Below, in pieces: positions 12,098 through 23,593 of a DNA stretch of 64,000 bases (its first letter is position 1; every line of letters starts with the position of its first letter). Source of the stretch: Ricordea florida (Eukaryota; Cnidaria; Anthozoa; Corallimorpharia; Ricordeidae); the NCBI GenBank assembly GCA_949710005.1, contig OX453274.1, forward strand, positions 26,120,740 through 26,184,739, read 5' to 3'. The position numbers and the translations under genes are program-made. The notes below the pieces were generated by a model. It had not been told where the DNA came from. It was given only the letters and a program-made list of their open reading frames with translations, and searched no databases.

Positions 12098-13829
12098 CTG
12101 TAAGAAGAGATATAAGAATAACAAGAAAAGGCAAATGCAACTAGCCAGATAGCTTTTGGCTTATCTCACTGAATAAACATGGCAGCGAGGCCCTGTATCT
12201 AGTTTGACACAATGAACTTCAGATCAGAATATCCTTGGTTCGAACCCAGATGATGGTATTATGTTGATTCAATTACACATGAAACTTTTATTAAGAAACA
12301 TAACTTATGTACTGTTTTTGTGCTTTCTTGTTCACATCGAGGTGCGTCTGGGGGCTTGTTTGAGAGCAGATTATACACACAGTCTACCGACGGTCTAATG
12401 TGCATGCCTTCTCTAGTGTGTTTGAGAGAATTCTCGACCAAGTAAAAACACTCGACCTTAGGTAATGTGTTTGCAGACTCAAGATGCGTTTGGTTTATCT
12501 TGGTATGGGTTTCGTTTCTGGCGATAATTGGCATCTTTGTGATCACTAGAACTTCAATTTTTAGATCAAAGTACAATTTAAAAGAGCAGTTATACTGACC
12601 ACTTTTGTTAATTGGCAATAACCACTAGTTTACTTTTTTTTTCGGAGATAACTCAAATCACATGTAAAAGGCTTAAACGTTAAGTGTCACATGCCTAGCA
12701 ATGGAATGAACACTACATACAGTAACTGGTATCGCATTCCAAATACACAGAACACGTTTGAAAGAATTTAATGAGATCCTCAAGGGCACCCAATCTCAGA
12801 TAGTGATGCACATGTGCAACTGTGAAGTGTACGTAAGGCATACCAATGAGTTTTAACTAAAATTTTGCATATTAAGTTATGGCTTATGCATGGACTTTCA
12901 TGGAGATGTATGACCTTCATCGCCTTGTTCAATGGCGCCTGACAAGTAGCATTAAGATACTTGAAATGTGTGAGCCACAAGTGCATTAATGTGTATGCAT
13001 TAGTCTAACATGCATTCAAGACTTGCGTGTACAGTATGTAGCATGATAAGAGTATTTTTGCCTTGACAACCCTTAACAAAGAAGAAAATATGTCAGAACA
13101 TTTTGATATGCATTGCATTACAACCAATAATTAAAATTGCAGTATGAATGTTACATAATTATTGTGAATACCTTGCTTTTTTAAGTTTTCACTAAGGACT
13201 ACAAGTACAATGCTGTACTGTAGCCTCCAACACAAGGTTTCTCAGAAAAGATTCTTGAGCCTCTTACACGTAAATAAAAAATACTTTTTTGTATGTGTGA
13301 GTGTATGTGTATATGTCCACTTGCCTTAATAAGTAAGGACATTTTAGATGCACAAGTAAAATCTCCCCACATAGAAAAAGTAGGTACCCATGGGGTACAT
13401 GTGTGGGCGACCCGCATGCACTTAGGACCCTTCGCCGAAGAACCAAATCCATGAATACTGAGACAATAAGCTGAGTACACAAAACTAACTCGAATAAACA
13501 AGCGAAAAAGCTCGCTGGCAAATCCATGAATGTTTTCTCTCTACAAACGCAATCAGCTACTTTATAAATACTGTATGCAAATGAGCATATGCCGATCTCC
13601 CTCCCTATTGGCTATCAGTTATGGGCGTTACTTACACAGGTACAATATACCTATAGTGTGGGAGACAACAGGTCACCCACACTAAAAATTATATCAATAG
13701 CGTGTACACGTAGTACAGTACATACAATGTAACAGTACTATTGTAGAGTTATTAAACAGTACTCTACTTTCCCTTCTGCATTTTGCAGCAGGGTTAAAAG
13801 AATACAATATTGATATTGCATGTAACGTA
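12098..13829. other. Intron, no recognised feature
   Basis: Several minus-strand open frames (12259-12618, 13199-13527) lack domains or splice logic. No repeats or RNA genes recognised. Confidence 0.45.
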
Positions 13830-14089
13830 CAGTGCCGCTCAAATATAAGTTACCACCTTCTCGCGAGACGTGTCTCGTTTCTCTCGATGCGGTCTTGTTT
13901 CTCGCGAGAGCCCGTCAAAAAACTGTAAGTACGATCGTGAGAACGTAATTACTGACGGGCATTGAAGGTACAGCTGTGCGTGAAGCCAGCTGTGAAGAGG
14001 CTCTCTAGTGAGTGAACCTAACCTGCTAGTGAATCGAGGTGGTAGAGTATTGTTGACTTCATTGGTTTAATAGTTTGCGGGATTTTTCC

Positions 14090-14452
14090 TTTTTCGTCTT
14101 TTTTTTTTACTTTCTGACGCCAAAGAAAGAGGGGAGGCAAAGCAAAACTGTTGTTTCACCAAAAAATGAATTTTCGGAAATCTTCGTTGTTGTGACCATA
14201 CCAGTAAACAATGGGTTGCTGGACCGGTGAACTTTTGCGGCATTTATTTCACAAACATTTTGTCCGACAAGTCAGAACTTACGTCAATTCGAAGCTTCAT
14301 TACATGGACTAATAGTTTACAGTTTTTTTTTACGTTGTTTTTTGTTTTACGTTTTCACAGCAACAAAAGAGCGCAGGCTAAGCAAGCAGGGTCTTTCACC
14401 GAACCAAGAATTTTCGGCATCATTCGTTGTTGTAACTACGCGTAGACAATGG
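14090..14452. repeat. Diverged tandem duplication, interrupted by nested element
   Basis: The block at about 14140-14235 (GAATTTTCGG...TTCGTTGTTG...ACAATGGGTTGCTGGACCGG) recurs at about 14390-14452. There it is cut by the nested element and resumes at 14,908 (AATGGGTTGCTGGACTGG). The first copy thus preserves the unoccupied target site. Confidence 0.75.
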
Positions 14453-14907
14453 CAGGGACGGCGGAGCGTATTTTGAAGTGGGGAGGCTGAAAACGAGCAC
14501 CGGAGGCGCGAGTTGGTAGGGGGTGTGGGGGGCATCCTCCCCCAGAAAAGTTTGAAATCTAGAGTCTCGGAAATCGTATTTGCAACATTCTCCGCGACAT
14601 ACTTCTTGAAATAATTAGCCTGGATAAAGCGTAAAATGAAAGGTACTTTTAATGCTTACAGCAATATTTTGGAGGTTATTTCTCAGCCTTCCTGTCTCCA
14701 ACGCTAACCTGCGGTTTTTGGACACAAGTTTCCCGTCTGTGGGAAGGAAGCACACGCTGAGAAAATGTTAAAAATACGTAAACGCGAAAAGTTTCCGGCG
14801 AGGCTTGTATAAAGTTGTAGCCTTAACAAAATAAAATGTCATCCTCTTCAAAAGTGGGGGGGCTAAAGCCTCCCCCCCCCCCAGCTTCCCCGGCTCCGCC
14901 GTCCCTG
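14453..14907. mobile_element. Small hAT-like TIR element (non-autonomous) with 5-bp target duplication
   Basis: Terminal inverted repeats CAGGGACGGCGGAGC at 14453 and its complement ending at 14907. The flanks are AATGG on both sides (14448-14452 and 14908-14912). The sister repeat at about 14208-14224 shows the same target without the element. The CAGGG termini suggest hAT. A 5-bp rather than 8-bp duplication is unusual for that superfamily, so the assignment is tentative. No intact ORF. A G/C-rich stretch lies near the right end. Confidence 0.8.
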
Positions 14908-15299
14908 AATGGGTTGCTGGACTGGTGAGCTTTTGCGTTGAAACTTTCGTCAAATCAAACCTCTCTTTTCATAGATTAATATTTTGTAGTTTTATTTTTT
15001 TGTGAGGTTTGAATCGCACCCCTTAACTAGCTTCATGATGACGAATTTCGTGACTGTATAAACAAGCTATGGGTAACTATTATGTCCGCAAATAAAGATT
15101 GAACTTGCAGTTTAAATCTTTTTCTCACTTTGGAACACGATTATGAAACTCTCTTCTTTCTGATTGGCGTGCGCTTGCAAAACGATCTTTCAAAATATGT
15201 AATCGTAAATTCCTGCTCACAGTTCTCGAGGTTGAGGATGTTTATGTTGATGCCCACTCATTATACTATTAAAATTGAAAAAATCGTTATTATATTACT

Positions 15300-15581
15300 C
15301 TCTACTTTTGCTCTATTTCTCTCTCTCTTTTTTTTCTATTTTTTTTTTTATTTTTATATATTTACCGTGTAATTTTGGTCGTGCTAATGTATGCTATATG
15401 TAGTTTTGTTCAAATTCGTTCTCTATAGGTTTTGTTTTTCTTACTTATTCATTTAATATTTCATGTATGTTATTACACTTCACACCTCGATTAGCTCTGC
15501 TATTTGCGTGTAGTGTGTACTTTACACTCATCTTTAATTTTGTAAATAAATTTGATTTGATTTATTTGATTTGATTTACAA
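15300..15581 (+). repeat. Probable LINE 3' end with TTTGATTTGA tail
   Basis: T-rich sequence ends in TTTGTAAATAAATTTGATTTG and repeated TTTGATTTGATT, a short-repeat tail of the kind that closes many CR1/L2-like LINEs. No coding part is preserved, so the call rests on the tail. Confidence 0.4.
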
Positions 15582-16235
15582 AATGACACAAGTTCCTCGT
15601 TCAACGTAAATTTGAAAGGCTTGCTTAACTTTATTATGTTAACAAAAAAAAGCGTTATAAATCTTTCAATGCAAAAAAGACCTTTTGAAAGTGTGCAAAT
15701 AGATTAACTAAGTTTACGAAGTGAAGGGTCCCCAAAGAGAGCGGCGGCTTTTGAGGCGCTTGACTCTCACTATACTTGTGTTAATTTCATGTTGCGTTGT
15801 AATGGTATCTGGTCATCTCACCACATGTCGAGTTGTCGAGAATCACTAGTCCGCTTCGAACAAACGAAAACCATCTTGGAGCTTTCATGTATTTCATGGC
15901 CACTTTTAGGTTAATGACCTACGGCGACTCCTCTGAGCTCTGGAGCTTTAGATTTGAAAAAGAAATATTTCGGAATCATAGATAAACACCGCTTTCAGAA
16001 CTAGCAGTTGATTGCTTTCAGTACCATTGATTTGGGAATACACGTACACAATGCCGCGCCAAAACCATTTATACATGTGCGGCGGTTTCTTACAAGTAAT
16101 ATAATAATGTAATAAGTAATGATTCAGTTATTCTCGCGAGAAATGAGATTTGTATTGAGAGAAACGAGAGGAGAGCGGTAACTTACATTTGAGCGCAACT
16201 GTATAACTGTGCAGCTATTTTGATTTAGTACTTAC

Positions 16236-16478
16236 ATTGCACTGAGATAAACACACTTTCACTAACGTTCTCACAATGGTTGCTTGCTTCACAAAAGTAT
16301 TGTCCTGATTGATTTCTTAAGATCTGTACCAAGGTGGCACTGCTGGCGTCTAAAACATAGCCACTGGGGCTGATCCACTGAACTGATGCAGAAGGAATTG
16401 CTGACACATTGCAGGAGAGTGACACATTCTGTCCTTCATGCACTGTCTGGTTTGCAAGAGCATCTATCGATGGAGAAA
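16236..16478 (-). CDS. Ig-domain exon Ig3 of gene A
   Basis: Acceptor TTCTTCTTAG lies above 16478 and donor GTAAGTA below 16236. Phase is 1-1 and length 243 nt. GQNVSLSCNVSAIPSASVQW holds the first Cys and core Trp; RNQSGQYFCEASNHCENVSE holds the second Cys. The transposon ending at 16201 starts 33 bp past the donor, so the intron's first bases are nearly the only original sequence on that side. Confidence 0.9.
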
Positions 16479-17690
16479 CTAAGAAGAAACATGAAATTTT
16501 TATTATGCCTACAACCATCAATAACAATGGCAATGATATTAACTAATACAAATAATCATCAACAACACACGTATCCAATTCCAATAACGTAATCACCTGC
16601 AAAGGGCATGATCCATCACAACAGACGGTACAGTACACTGAAATAGTTTAGGTCCAGTACGAAAACAAAAATAATAATAATAGTGTTTGGGTGACTACAA
16701 GTATTTCCAGATAACACGTTATCAGGACAGCCCTTCTGAAGGCTTCTAGCTACTGTTCAATCCTCAATGATATTATTGATTGGTAAAGAGGTTAGAATAC
16801 ATGACTGTATTATTCTTTTGCTATATGCATATTATTGCGTATATAATAATATAATACAATAATACAATAATTATATTATAATACAATAGTTATTGATATT
16901 GGTGCCTGGCTGCACTAGCCAATTATCAAAAACAACAAAAAAATAAGACTATAAATGTGGATTTGAATGTGACAATCATCAACTTAAAAACAGATTTTGA
17001 TCCAACGAACCAAAAGGAATATCCAAAAAGACTAAACAAGTAAGCTTCCATGGCCTACAATCTGATATTGCAGTGTATGCTATATAGCTCTGATTTGTTT
17101 TCATCTCTACATTGATGCGAATAAAACTATGCTAATCCATTTTATCAAACACAAGGCATTACATCACAATCTGTTGATTTTTCCTTAACAATCTCTTCAT
17201 TGATTGAAGTAATAAAAAGGGTAATAAATGAGACAACATGGTACCGTTGTTTGAGTCTTAAAAAATGTAGTTGGATACTACAGTCTAAAGGTTTCACTGA
17301 TGGCAATGCTGAGAGAACCTGGTGTCGTGTCCCAAATGAATATTAACCAGGTACTGAAGAGCAATCTCAGATGGTGCTTTCGATAAGTCGCACCTACGAT
17401 ATTTAACTAAGATTTGGCATAAAAAGGTGCGCCTTTCATATGGACTTGTCAGGTAATTTAATCATTTCAGCAAACATCTTCAATTAAACAGTTCCTTAGT
17501 ACATTTGAATTTCCCTAGTGTTCCAGCCATGTCAAATATTGCACACATGATTTTATTGTTGTTGTTCTGAAAGGCACTCCCAAATGTCAGCATTCAGTAA
17601 AACTTAAATTAACAGCATCACATGTACATACGGTTAGTGCCACTAAAATATGTTATTCCTTCCTTTCCACATAGCTGAGCAATGTGTACT
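16479..17690. other. Intron, no recognised feature
   Basis: AT-rich, including a TA-rich patch near 16820-16890. Nothing coding recognised. Confidence 0.45.
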
Positions 17691-17825
17691 TTGTGGTTCA
17701 ATTTTATCCTTGGTTTAAAAATTTTTCTTCCTTTGTTTTTGGCTGTGGTAATGTATAATAATGTATGATAATTAGTTTAAAACAAAAGAAGAAACATTTT
17801 AACCAAGGATAAAATTGAACCACAA
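17691..17825. repeat. Hairpin MITE-like element
   Basis: TTGTGGTTCAATTTTATCCT at 17691 is mirrored by its complement ending at 17825, giving arms of about 35 bp around a short AT-rich loop. Its size (135 bp) and near-perfect ends fit a foldback MITE. It lies 70 bp from the Ig2 donor. Confidence 0.75.
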
Positions 17826-17895
17826 CATGTACACTACATGTAAATATTTGCATGTACATTACATGCAAACTGATATTACTGCTAACAGCACTTAC

Positions 17896-18168
17896 AATTT
17901 ACAGTCACATTCATTGTTTGATTGAATGACCTTCCCACCCCATTGTACGCTGTACAGCGGTATGTTCCACTCTGATTTCTCTGTATGTTGTTCAATACCA
18001 ACACTGGACTGGTGTTATGTTGAATTATTTCCCCATCAGAACCATTATCCAATACTCTGGTCCAGGTAATGTTAGGCTGTGGTCTGCCCGTTGCCTCACA
18101 GAACAGAGAAACAGTTGAACCTTTACACTCTACTTGACTGTCACTTACATTTGTGAGTTTGGTCTCCT
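17896..18168 (-). CDS. Ig-domain exon Ig2 of gene A
   Basis: Acceptor TTTTAATGCAG lies above 18168 and donor GTAAGTG below 17896. Phase is 1-1 and length 273 nt. STVSLFCEATGRPQPNITWT gives the first Cys and core Trp; RNQSGTYRCTAYNGVGRSF gives the second Cys. Several N-x-S/T sequons indicate an extracellular glycoprotein domain. Confidence 0.9.
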
Positions 18169-18639
18169 CTGCATTAAAAGGCAAATGTATATTTTGATTA
18201 TTATTATTATTATTAACATGTTAAATTTATCACTGGGAAGGGGCCAGGGAGAAAGCTAGGTTAAGTACGGTATCTAAGGATTCTTAAGGTAGGATACTGA
18301 CTAGAGCATATGAATATTGTTAACTAACTAACTAACTGGAGGTAAGTAGTGTGTTTTTTTACTCTACTTTTCTCCAAACATTTAAGGATTAGAATAGTCA
18401 ATAGAGTGAGCCCTTTAACTTACAAAGTTAATAAGATATTATTGCACCGATTTTTCCTTACTACATCACTACCTGAATTTGCCAGACATTAACTTCTCTA
18501 AACCTGCCTGAATCCAGTAACAGTAACTAAGTGTATAATACTAATTAAGAAAAAAACACCACGTTGATCTTTGAAGTATTTTCCAAATAGAATGCAAACG
18601 AATCGAGTCTAATAGTCTCACTTATAAATCAGCTAGAGA
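18169..18639. other. Intron, no recognised feature
   Basis: Contains a short ATT triplet run (about 18198-18215) and TAAC repeats near 18320. Nothing coding. Confidence 0.45.
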
Positions 18640-19340
18640 TGTCAATGGGATCATGAAAAACTTTTCTCTGAAATCGGGCCAACTTTGGCCGCCGAGATTC
18701 CTGACACACCCATAAAGTGCAGAAACCCACTGAGCCTACCTTTATTCTTAAGCAAACCACTTGTGCTGAAGTTTTTAGACTCATCAAAAAGCTATCTTTG
18801 AGCAAAACCAGTGGGCTTGACAATATATTTGTGCGCCTTCTGAAAGAAGCTGCACCTGTAGTCGCATCTTTTGACTTTCATAAGCAATATCTCAATTGAT
18901 ACTGGAATTGTACCAGAAGAATGGAAACATGCCAGGGTTTCCCCAGTTTTTAAAGACGGAGTCAAAGCTGATCCAAATAAGTACAGGCCAATATAAGTTT
19001 TACCTGTTGTTGGTAAACTGATTGAAAGAGTTTTATCTAACCAATTCTATGGCTACCTAAATGAAAATAATCTTTCAACGCAATCACAATCAGGATTCAG
19101 ACCAACGTTATCAACAGAAACCACCTTGTTAGTGGAAACAAATGAGTGGATCGTGAACATAGATAAATCCCTCCTAAATGGTGTGATATTTTTGGATGTA
19201 ATAAAGCTTTTGACGCTATGGACCACTCTATTTTCCTGCAAAAACTTGAGTTTTATGGAGTTAGGGCTCAGACGCTGGCATGATTTAAGTCATATCTTGC
19301 AGGTCGAAAGCAGAAAACTTTAGTTGGCGGAGGTCTGTCT
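18640..19340 (+). pseudogene. Decayed LINE reverse transcriptase fragment
   Basis: Pieces in several plus-strand frames read as LINE ORF2: FSEIGPTLAAEIPDTP, SKTSGLDNIFVRLLKEAAPV, VPEEWKHARVSPVFKDG, QSGFRPTLSTETTLLVETNE and WIVNIDKSLLNGVIFLDV. Stops and frameshifts separate them. It covers the fingers/palm start of the RT; the catalytic YADD region and the endonuclease are missing. It is older than the LINEs at 1-1734 and 20,430-23,598. Confidence 0.85.
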
Positions 19341-20007
19341 GATCGTTTCCCAAAATATCTGTTCCGTTTGTTTAAACGTTCAAATAACTTGACCTGAAAC
19401 ATAAATCTTCCACTGACTATATTTGCTCACAACATTCGGATCGTGCAGGCCCAAAAAAAATCGCTTCCCTGCTCGAACAGTAAGATAAAGTTAGAGCAAC
19501 CATCATAATGCACAGAAGCGTTCCTTTAATTGGGAACGGGTACAAATAGGTCCAATATTTGTTTTAACTGCAACGAACGGTACGGTTTAATTCGATGGCG
19601 AACCACATCAAGTACTGTGCTCAGTTTGCCCATCACACTTAGCAAATCACTGCGTTAAAACAACTTGGAAATATATAACCTCAAAGAGGAAGAAACTACG
19701 GTAAACCAGAACTGCAGCAAAGGAGTACAAAATGCTACATTGTATACCGAACGTAACGCTCTAAATGAATGCTAACAAAGGTGTACATAATTCTCTCTTC
19801 TCTTCAGTTTTAGCAAAGAATGACATTTTCTACACACGTCTGTTTTGTTTGCCCATTCAGTGGTCAGGCATTCTTTACGGCATCAACACGAATCCGTCAT
19901 ATTCTCAGGCACAGTTATTGTATTATGACAAAGGGTAAATGTAAATTGCAGCAAAGATATTACATTGAGACGAATAAGCAAACCAAAACTGCAACAAAGG
20001 AATATAA
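19341..20007. other. Intron, no recognised feature
   Basis: No domain or repeat recognised beyond scattered short open frames. Confidence 0.4.
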
Positions 20008-20072
20008 AATGAGACATAAATTATTATGGTTGACAACAGAACTGCTGTCCCCGTTGTATTTGTCATATCCTT

Positions 20073-20130
<58 letters not shown>

Positions 20131-20247
20131 AAGAGAGAGAGATAGCATAAATTATTATGCTTGACAACACAACTGCAAGTGCTAAAGAAAGAGAGTAGCA
20201 GAAATCGTAGCTGTATTTGAAACTGTAAGTTCTCTCCCCGATATTTC

Positions 20248-20284
<37 letters not shown>

Positions 20285-20372
20285 ATATGTATATATAATA
20301 TAAAGGATATGACAGATACAACGGGGACAGCACTTGCAGTTCTGTCGTCTAGCATAATAATTTATGCTATCC
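20008..20372. repeat. Inverted repeat with AT, GA and TC microsatellites
   Basis: The block at 20008-20083 (CATAAATTATTATGGTTGAC ... CCGTTGTATTTGTCATATCC) is repeated inverted at 20291-20370 with a small insertion. A shorter third piece is at 20146-20180. Between them are TA (20078-20115), GA (20115-20143) and TC (20252-20282) runs. The whole can fold into a hairpin. Confidence 0.75.
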
Positions 20373-20374
20373 TT

Positions 20375-20379
20375 CTCTC

Positions 20380-20426
<47 letters not shown>
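20375..20426. repeat. CT microsatellite, left of the LINE
   Basis: CT dinucleotide run ending in CTCTCTTAA at 20429. It is matched in sequence and phase by the run to the right of the LINE. Confidence 0.9.
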
Positions 20427-20696
20427 TAACAATGGTGGTTTACACCTAAACAAGAAAGGCCATGATTTTTTGATCAAAAACATGATTAATTATCTTAAAG
20501 TCAATTGATGTTCTTTGAGGGATGATCTATCTTGGGCTCCTAGTGAATTAAATCCTACAAGTTCTGCTTTGCCAAGGTCTGCCTCCGTTGAAACCAGACC
20601 CAAGGGGAGAATCCCTAGGAAAAGGGGTTTTAAAATGGCTTCTCTCAATATAGCTAGTCTTGTTAAACATAAATTATTGATGAACTTAGGATCTTT

Positions 20697-22973
20697 ATGC
20701 AAATTGAAGATCTTGACTTACTGGCCATTAATGAGAGTAGGCTCGACCAACTGGTACCAGATTCACTTGTGATGATCGAGGGCTATAACATTATCAGGAG
20801 AGACAGAAAAAGGCATGCAGGGGGTGTTTGTATTTATATAAAGCATAGTATTGAATGTAATCTTCATTCTATTGTTGATCCTAATAACATTTTGGCCTTA
20901 TGCTTAGATACTAAGAAAGAAAATTGTAAGTCTTTCTCCGCTTTATGTTGCTACAGACCACCCAGCTCAGATAATACTTTCTTCACCTCACTAGAAGCTA
21001 TTATTGGCAAATTAGATTCTTCTGGAAATGAAATTATTTTGATGGGTGATTTAAATTGTAATTTATTTGCTTCTAATCCTAACAGTAACACCAGAAACCT
21101 CAACTATATTGCGGAGCTATTCCAGCTGCACCAGCTGTTAAAAGAACCCACACGTATTACTGAGTCTTCTAGGACTTTAATTGATGTTATATATACTAAT
21201 AATATCAAGCATATAGTTGACAGTGGCATTATCCACTTGGGAATTAGTGATCACAGCCTTGTTTATGTAATTAGAAAAATCTCAGCTCCTACTAAATTTA
21301 AGCATAGGTATATTACTTACAGAAGCTTCAGGAAATTTAACTCTAGTAGTTTTAAAGAGGACCTGAGTCAACTGCCTTGGGAAATATTAGCTGATTATTC
21401 AGATCCCAACCTTATATGGGCCAAATGGAAAGAACTATTCCTTACTGTAGCTAACAAACATGCACCCATTAAGTCTGGAAGAGTGCGTAATAAGAACTCA
21501 CCTTGGATAAATTCTGAAATTCGTAAACTGATTATAGAGAGGGATTGCCTTAAGAAACAAGCAGTAAAGACTAGCAATCGAGATGACTGGATTAAGACAA
21601 ATTGCATTATAAAGGGGACTAAAGCTAATTATTATAAATCCAATATTGACTCAAACTCTGGCAACCCTCGTGCAAGTTGGAAGACATTAAATGAATTAAT
21701 GGGTCGTAATGCCAAAAGCAGCGGTATTAATAGCATTAAGATTGATGATGTTGCAGTGACCGACTCTCAACAAATTTGTGAGCTAATGAACTCTCATTTC
21801 ACTTCCGTTGGAACTAAGCTTGCTTCATCGTTGTCCAACTCTGATTATAGATTTGTTGATTATCTTAAGTCAGATGACTGTGATTTTAAATTAACGTCCA
21901 TTACAGCTAAGTGCGTTTTCGACTTAATAAACAAATTAGATGTTGCCAAGGCAACTGGATTAGATGGTATAACAAGTAAATTATTAAAGGAGGCTGCTCC
22001 TGTAATATCGCATTCTTTAAGCTTAATTTTCAATGCATCTATAACGAGTGGTATCTTCCCTGATAAGTGGAAGTATGCTAAAGTCTCCCCAATACATAAG
22101 AAAGATAACACTGATGATCTTAACAATTATAGACCTATATCGGTCATTTCTGTTATTGCTAAGCTTTTTGAAAGAATCATCTATAACCAGCTATATGACT
22201 ACCTTAGGGTAAATTCCCTTTTATCAAATTGCCAGTCTGGGTTTCGTTCCCTGCATTCTACTCTTACTTCGTTATTAGATGCTACTAATGAATGGTTCTT
22301 CAATATTGACAATGGTCCCCTTAACTCTGTTGTCTTTCTTGATTTAGCCAAGGCCTTTGACACAGTTGACCACAGCATTTTGCTTGCTAAATTGGAGATG
22401 TATGGTATTTCTGGAACAGCACACAAATGGTTTTATTCATATCTCTCTAATCGCAAGCAAAAATGCTACTTAAATGGCTGTCTCTCGGAGTTCTCAGATA
22501 TCCCTTGTGGTGTTCCTCAAGGATCTATCCTCGGCCCTCTGTTATTTTTAATATATATCAATAATTTACCCAATTGCTTAAATTTCTCAACCCCAAGAAT
22601 GTTGGCAGATGACACTAATTTAACCACTTCTGGTAAAAATTATTTTGAATTACAGAATGGTACAAATCATGACATGGAAAATATTAGACAGTGGCTCTTA
22701 GCAAACAAATTGAGTTTAAACACCACTAAAACAGAATTTTTGATTATTGTCTCTAATTACAATCTCGCCAACCTTGGCTATTCTCCTGAGATCAGATTAG
22801 GAGATACACGTATAAAACGAGTCTACTCTGCTAAATCTCTTGGTGTTTATATTGATGATCGTTTATCATGGTCCACTCATATTATCCATGTGGCTAAAAA
22901 GGTCTCATCTGCAATCGGGGGCCTGAGACAAATAAGGCAATTCGTTAATGATGATACTCATAACTATTTATAA
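20697..22973 (+). CDS. LINE ORF2: endonuclease and reverse transcriptase
   Basis: A 758-residue frame. Residues about 1-200 are endonuclease: LLAINESRLDQL, HAGGVCIYIKHSIE, IILMGDLNCNL and the SDHSLV histidine motif. Residues about 400-650 are reverse transcriptase: KATGLDGITSKLL, YAKVSPIHKKD, NYRPISV, LNSVVFLDLAKAFDTVDH, IPCGVPQGSILGPLLF, and the catalytic RMLADDTNLT, where LADD replaces the usual F/YADD. The true ORF2 start is upstream: FKMASLNIASLVKHKLL lies in another frame at 20633-20700, so one base seems lost near 20695. The 3' part continues in a new frame after 22950. Confidence 0.93.
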   Translation: MQIEDLDLLAINESRLDQLVPDSLVMIEGYNIIRRDRKRHAGGVCIYIKHSIECNLHSIVDPNNILALCLDTKKENCKSFSALCCYRPPSSDNTFFTSLEAIIGKLDSSGNEIILMGDLNCNLFASNPNSNTRNLNYIAELFQLHQLLKEPTRITESSRTLIDVIYTNNIKHIVDSGIIHLGISDHSLVYVIRKISAPTKFKHRYITYRSFRKFNSSSFKEDLSQLPWEILADYSDPNLIWAKWKELFLTVANKHAPIKSGRVRNKNSPWINSEIRKLIIERDCLKKQAVKTSNRDDWIKTNCIIKGTKANYYKSNIDSNSGNPRASWKTLNELMGRNAKSSGINSIKIDDVAVTDSQQICELMNSHFTSVGTKLASSLSNSDYRFVDYLKSDDCDFKLTSITAKCVFDLINKLDVAKATGLDGITSKLLKEAAPVISHSLSLIFNASITSGIFPDKWKYAKVSPIHKKDNTDDLNNYRPISVISVIAKLFERIIYNQLYDYLRVNSLLSNCQSGFRSLHSTLTSLLDATNEWFFNIDNGPLNSVVFLDLAKAFDTVDHSILLAKLEMYGISGTAHKWFYSYLSNRKQKCYLNGCLSEFSDIPCGVPQGSILGPLLFLIYINNLPNCLNFSTPRMLADDTNLTTSGKNYFELQNGTNHDMENIRQWLLANKLSLNTTKTEFLIIVSNYNLANLGYSPEIRLGDTRIKRVYSAKSLGVYIDDRLSWSTHIIHVAKKVSSAIGGLRQIRQFVNDDTHNYL

Positions 22974-23456
22974 TTCCCTTATCCAGCCATCTTTTGACTA
23001 TTGTGATTTGGTATGGGATAATTTATCTAAAGGTCTAGCAACCAGATTACAAAAATTACAGAATAGGGCTGGTAGGGTTATTTTAAGGGCTGCCTATGAT
23101 GTAAGCTCAGAGGATGTTTTAAAGGAACTCTGATCGTCTGATTTAAAAACCCGCAGAGCTAAGCATAAGGCCACCCAAATGTTTAAAATTTCTACTGGTG
23201 CAGCCCCAAACTATTTAACTGACAGATTTTTCAAAGTCGAGGCAAGAAATCCTTACAATATTAGGAACAGTGTATTAAATATTAATTTACCATTACCGAA
23301 AACTGATTTTATGAAAAGGAGTTTTCTTTACGCTGGTCCTAAATTGTCGAATTCCTTGCCTAATTCAATTAAGTCGGCTAAAACTCTTGCAGCCTTCAAA
23401 AGAGGACTGGAAGATAATAATATTCTTGACTTTGATATGTTATTATCTTGTTATTG
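22948..23456 (+). pseudogene. LINE ORF2 C-terminal region, frameshifted
   Basis: After a frameshift near 22950 the frame continues as TIYNSLIQPSFDYCDLVWDN and LQKLQNRAGRVILRA, the usual post-RT domain of CR1-like LINEs. A TGA at about 23132 interrupts it, and the same frame resumes with FKISTGAAPNYLTDRF and LPNSIKSAKTLAAFKRGL to the stop at 23456. One frameshift and one stop make the copy non-autonomous, although little diverged. Confidence 0.88.
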
Positions 23457-23593
23457 ATAGTTTGTCCCACTTTTTAATCTCTGTTTAAATTTTTAATCTT
23501 ACTCGGCTTTCATGAAAACCAATATTAATTGATGGAATTCCGAGTTTGAATAAAGTGTCACTCACTCACTCACTCACTCACTCACTCACTCAC

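Larger units (their letters stand above)
13830..16201. mobile_element. Tc1/mariner-like TIR element without transposase, carrying nested insertions
   Basis: The left end CAGTGCCGCTCAAATATAAG begins at 13830. The right end, read on the minus strand, is CAGTTGCGCTCAAATGTAAG from 16201. Both ends continue into GTTACC and then CTCGCGAGA-rich sequence. Each end abuts TA (13828-13829 and 16202-16203), the target duplication expected for Tc1/mariner elements. The 2.37 kb interior has no transposase. It holds a local duplication, a nested hAT-like element and a LINE-like 3' tail. It lies in the Ig4-Ig3 intron, only 33 bp beyond the Ig3 donor. Confidence 0.78.

Noticed and set aside
13258..13527. Minus-strand frames with hydrophobic segments
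   Set aside because: Two overlapping frames, no splice logic, low-complexity TG-rich sequence; not supported as a gene.
19820..20333. ORFs ending in IYIYIYIY
   Set aside because: Products of TA microsatellites.
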